From Polaromonas sp. AET17H-212 (GTDB taxonomy: Bacteria > Pseudomonadota > Gammaproteobacteria > Burkholderiales > Burkholderiaceae_C), in NCBI RefSeq assembly GCF_002379085.1, contig NZ_NBZW01000036.1, positions 1 through 33,407 on the forward strand: a stretch of DNA of 33,407 nucleotides, read 5' to 3'. The position numbers and the translations under genes are program-made. Position 1 is the stretch's first letter, and each line of letters begins with the position of its first letter. Below, piece after piece: positions 31,282 to 33,407 of this stretch. The notes beneath the pieces were generated by a model that ran no database searches, was not told where the DNA came from, and saw nothing but the letters and a program-made list of their open reading frames with translations.

Positions 31282-32556
31282 TCAGCCGTGTTTCGGCGGC
31301 CCCGGTAGCACCGTGAACGCCAGCGCGCCGAGCGCCAGCAGCGCGGCAATGCTGGCCAGCACGGCGGTGAACGGCTCCACGCCATGGGCCGAGGCCACCG
31401 AGGCCACCACGCCGGTGAACCACTGCATGGTGGCCACGCCCAGAAACATCGCCATGGTGAAGACCGACAGGGCGCGGCCGGTCATGGCCGCGGGGTAGGC
31501 GGCGCGCACGTCGGCGTATTGAAGAATCATGTAACCCGACAACATGCCGATGACGATGGGCGCCGCCACGTCGATGAGCGCATTGTGCGTGAAGGAAAAC
31601 GCGGCAAACAGGCCGGCCACCCCCAGCGTGAAGCCGGTGATCCAGCGGCGCCGCGTGGCCGGCCCGGGGTCGAACCGGCCGAACAGCGGCGGGCCGGCCA
31701 GCGACACCAGCGACATCACCAGCGCCACGTTGCCGCTTTGCACCAGTGAAAAGCCATGGCGCTCGATCAGCAGCGGCCCCAGCCACAGGCCGCGCAGCGA
31801 GACGAAGGACGCATAACCCACACTGGCCAGCAGCAAAATGCCCCAGGTGTGCGGCAGCGTGAACAGCGCGCCAAAGCCGGCCAGGGCCTGGCCCACCGAC
31901 TCTTTCTTTTTCAGCGCGTCCAGGGGGTGGGCCGGTTCGTGCACCAGCGCCCAGATCAGCCCCCAGGCCAGCACGCCCCAGCCGCCCAGCACCCAGAAAC
32001 CCATGCGCCAGGAGCTGGCCTCGATCAGCCAGGCCAGCGGCGTGCCGGTCAGCAGCAGGCCGATGCCGCCCACACTCATGGCCAGGCCCGAGATGGCGGC
32101 AAAGCGGTGCGCCGGCATGTGCCGCGCGATGAACACCGTGCAGACCAGAAAGGCCGGCGCGCAACCAATGCCGATCAGCACCTGGCCGGCCACCAGCATG
32201 CCGAAGCTGGTGGACAGCGCCGACACGGCCGCGCCGGCAATTGCCACCGGAAAGGCGGTGAGCACGGTGCGCCGCACGCCGTGCAGGTCAATGCCTATGC
32301 CCATGAACAGCTGCATGGAGCCAAAGGCAAAGTGAAAGGCGCCGGCAAACAGGCCCAGCGATTGGGCGCTCAGGCCAAAGTCGGCCTGCAGCGGCGTGGC
32401 CATGATGGCGCCCACGGTGCGGCAGGCCTGGCTCAGCGCAAAGGCGGTGATCAGCGCAAACAGCATGACCCAGATGGCGCGCGTGGGAACGGCGCGCGGG
32501 TCAGGCAAGGCGGGCGACGCGTGTGCGGCGTGCGGTGGTGGTACGGCGGCGGTCAT
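31282..32556 (-). CDS. Major facilitator superfamily transporter
   Basis: A 424-residue MFS protein with twelve predicted membrane helices; a long Pro-rich cytosolic N-terminus precedes the first (AIWVMLFALITAFALSQAC). The loop-2/3 region reads FMGIGIDLHGVRRTVLT, a variant of the G-x-x-x-D/R-x-G-R-R motif, and a central loop with LKKKES separates the two halves. It resembles the YbjJ/CynX-like or nitrate/anion-type groups only loosely; the substrate is unknown. It faces the class II aldolase gene convergently. Two copies of ACACGACCTGC (about 32569-32600) lie just upstream of the start. Confidence 0.9.
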   Translation of the reverse strand: MTAAVPPPHAAHASPALPDPRAVPTRAIWVMLFALITAFALSQACRTVGAIMATPLQADFGLSAQSLGLFAGAFHFAFGSMQLFMGIGIDLHGVRRTVLTAFPVAIAGAAVSALSTSFGMLVAGQVLIGIGCAPAFLVCTVFIARHMPAHRFAAISGLAMSVGGIGLLLTGTPLAWLIEASSWRMGFWVLGGWGVLAWGLIWALVHEPAHPLDALKKKESVGQALAGFGALFTLPHTWGILLLASVGYASFVSLRGLWLGPLLIERHGFSLVQSGNVALVMSLVSLAGPPLFGRFDPGPATRRRWITGFTLGVAGLFAAFSFTHNALIDVAAPIVIGMLSGYMILQYADVRAAYPAAMTGRALSVFTMAMFLGVATMQWFTGVVASVASAHGVEPFTAVLASIAALLALGALAFTVLPGPPKHG

Positions 32557-32670
32557 GCCGGTGAGGTTACACGACCTGCCTGGGGCGTGACACGACCTGC
32601 AGGGTCATGGTTTCCGGATCGGTCCGGCGTGACAACCGGGTGCGGGATAAAAACCGGAAGGCGCTTCCGC

Positions 32671-33090
32671 TCAGTGCATCAGGCCGGTCTGGCTGGGCGG
32701 CAGCGCCAGGCCGTCCAGGCTGTCGGCATGGGCCTTGCAATAGGCCACCAGTTCTTCAATGTCGGCGGATTTGTCGAACACCCGGTCGGCGCCCAGTTGC
32801 AGGCAGCGGTCGGTGATGTTCTGGTGGCAATAACTGGTGAGCACCACCACCTTCTGGTTCGGCTTGCGGCTCTGGCAGTCGCGCAACACGCCAAAGCCGG
32901 AACCCTCGGAGAGGAACAAGTCAACAATGGCCAGCTGCCAGTCGTCGTTGAAGGTGCGCAGCCATTGGCGGGCCGCAGCCTCGCTGGCGGCATGGCCGAC
33001 AAACTTGAGCGGCGCCACTTCTTCCATGGCTTCGACCACGGTGTCGCGTATCTCGGGCTTGTCTTCGACCAGGAAAGTGCTGAGCAGCAT
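32671..33090 (-). CDS. Single-domain response regulator (receiver only)
   Basis: A 139-residue CheY-like receiver. The acidic pocket is E9-D10 (LVEDKPEIRD), the phospho-acceptor is D57 (LAIVDLFL), T85 lies in VVVLTSYC and K107 in VFDKSADIEEL. No output domain follows, only a short tail. The ATG at 33090 has AGGGGAG upstream. No histidine kinase is in the window, so its partner is elsewhere. Close relatives occur as orphan receivers in Burkholderiales. Confidence 0.92.
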   Translation of the reverse strand: MLLSTFLVEDKPEIRDTVVEAMEEVAPLKFVGHAASEAAARQWLRTFNDDWQLAIVDLFLSEGSGFGVLRDCQSRKPNQKVVVLTSYCHQNITDRCLQLGADRVFDKSADIEELVAYCKAHADSLDGLALPPSQTGLMH

Positions 33091-33225
33091 GGCTCCCCTT
33101 CTTAATGAAGCGGTAACCATACGTCCTGACAGCGGATGTGTCTGTGGGCCGGGGGCGCCTTGGCCTGTAGGTGCTGTCCCACGCGTTGGCCAGAGCCTGC
33201 GGCGCAGGGCAAGAAATGGCTCTGC

Positions 33226-33266
33226 CCATTGCCAGCAGGTGCAGATGGCTATAAAAACAGGGGCTT
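33226..33266 (+). repeat. Dispersed repeat, partial copy next to IS
   Basis: GCAGATGGCTATAAAAACAG matches the conserved block of the dispersed repeat weakly. It lies immediately before the presumed end of the IS. Confidence 0.35.
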
Positions 33267-33281
33267 AGGAAGCAAAGTCCG

Positions 33282-33407
33282 TTAAAGAGGGTTGCTTCGT
33301 AGCAAGGATAGCAGCGCTTTGTAGAGGCTTGAGTGACGGTGATTGAATCTGAACTCGGTTTCCTTCAAGTGCAGGTAGAACGTGTGCCTGGGCACGCCAT
33401 TGAACTG
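33282..33407 (-). CDS. IS1595-like transposase, C-terminal fragment cut by window end
   Basis: The last 41 residues of a transposase, read leftward from the window end. The tail FNGVPRHTFYLHLKETEFRF, then NHRHSSLYKALLSLLRSNPL and TAA, matches the conserved C-terminus of IS1595/IS1016-type DDE transposases (pattern F-Y-L-H-L-K-E-x-E-x-R-F-N). The rest lies beyond 33407, so integrity cannot be judged. GGGGCTTAGGAAGC (from about 33260) could be the terminal inverted repeat. It brings a mobile element next to the receiver gene. Confidence 0.78.
   Translation of the reverse strand, partial: QFNGVPRHTFYLHLKETEFRFNHRHSSLYKALLSLLRSNPL

Noticed and set aside
31756..33105. Long plus-strand open frame across the MFS and response-regulator genes
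   Set aside because: It covers two well-supported minus-strand genes, and its residues (Gln, Arg, Gly, His) are those of an antisense shadow in high-GC DNA.

Overview
The window looks like a chromosomal segment of a high-GC betaproteobacterium, most likely a member of the Comamonadaceae (Polaromonas, Variovorax or Rhodoferax type). The reasons are the codon use, two Bug/TctC-type periplasmic binding proteins, the gap, tapT and ilvD/edd gene types, and at least four copies of a dispersed intergenic element with the core GCAAGCAGCTATCAAAA. I recall that core as common in this family, but I could not search for it. There is no rRNA, tRNA or CRISPR array that I can see.

Layout. 1-2070: a gap gene with an internal in-frame deletion, and a convergent pirin. 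2357-2665: a tiny lipoprotein made almost entirely of collagen-like Gly-X-Thr triplets. 2829-4537: a YadGH-type ABC-2 exporter. 4632-7646: a six-gene leftward operon (GFA, DUF899, DUF1579, PhnB-like VOC, GFA, VOC) facing a divergent TetR regulator at 7781, with two matching operators between them. 8509-13502: mixed small genes (Asp/Glu racemase-like, DUF1439, Pro/His/Asp-rich lipoprotein, phage-type muramidase, B3/4-domain protein, Lys/Ala-repeat exported protein, zinc-ribbon protein). 13680-15488: a hipBA module with a consensus promoter and two to three operators. 15590-19664: tapT, a VOC gene, two exported proteins, a methyltransferase, and a decayed duplicate of the VOC gene.

19.8-23.4 kb is an AT-richer island unlike its surroundings. 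It holds a two-gene operon (single-TM protein plus a putative caspase/CHAT-fold cysteine peptidase) that converges on a gene for an OLD-type ATPase-TOPRIM protein. Ten-base inverted repeats lie at both edges. This is the best candidate for an undescribed, possibly antiviral, system.

23545-31170: a catabolic region with a flavin reductase-like protein, two Bug binding proteins, an IlvD/Edd dehydratase, an SDR, a 3-hydroxyacyl-CoA dehydrogenase-type enzyme and a class II aldolase. It reads as uptake and oxidation of a hydroxy- or sugar acid, substrate unknown. 31282-33407: an MFS transporter, a lone receiver-domain response regulator, and the C-terminus of an IS1595-like transposase cut by the window end.
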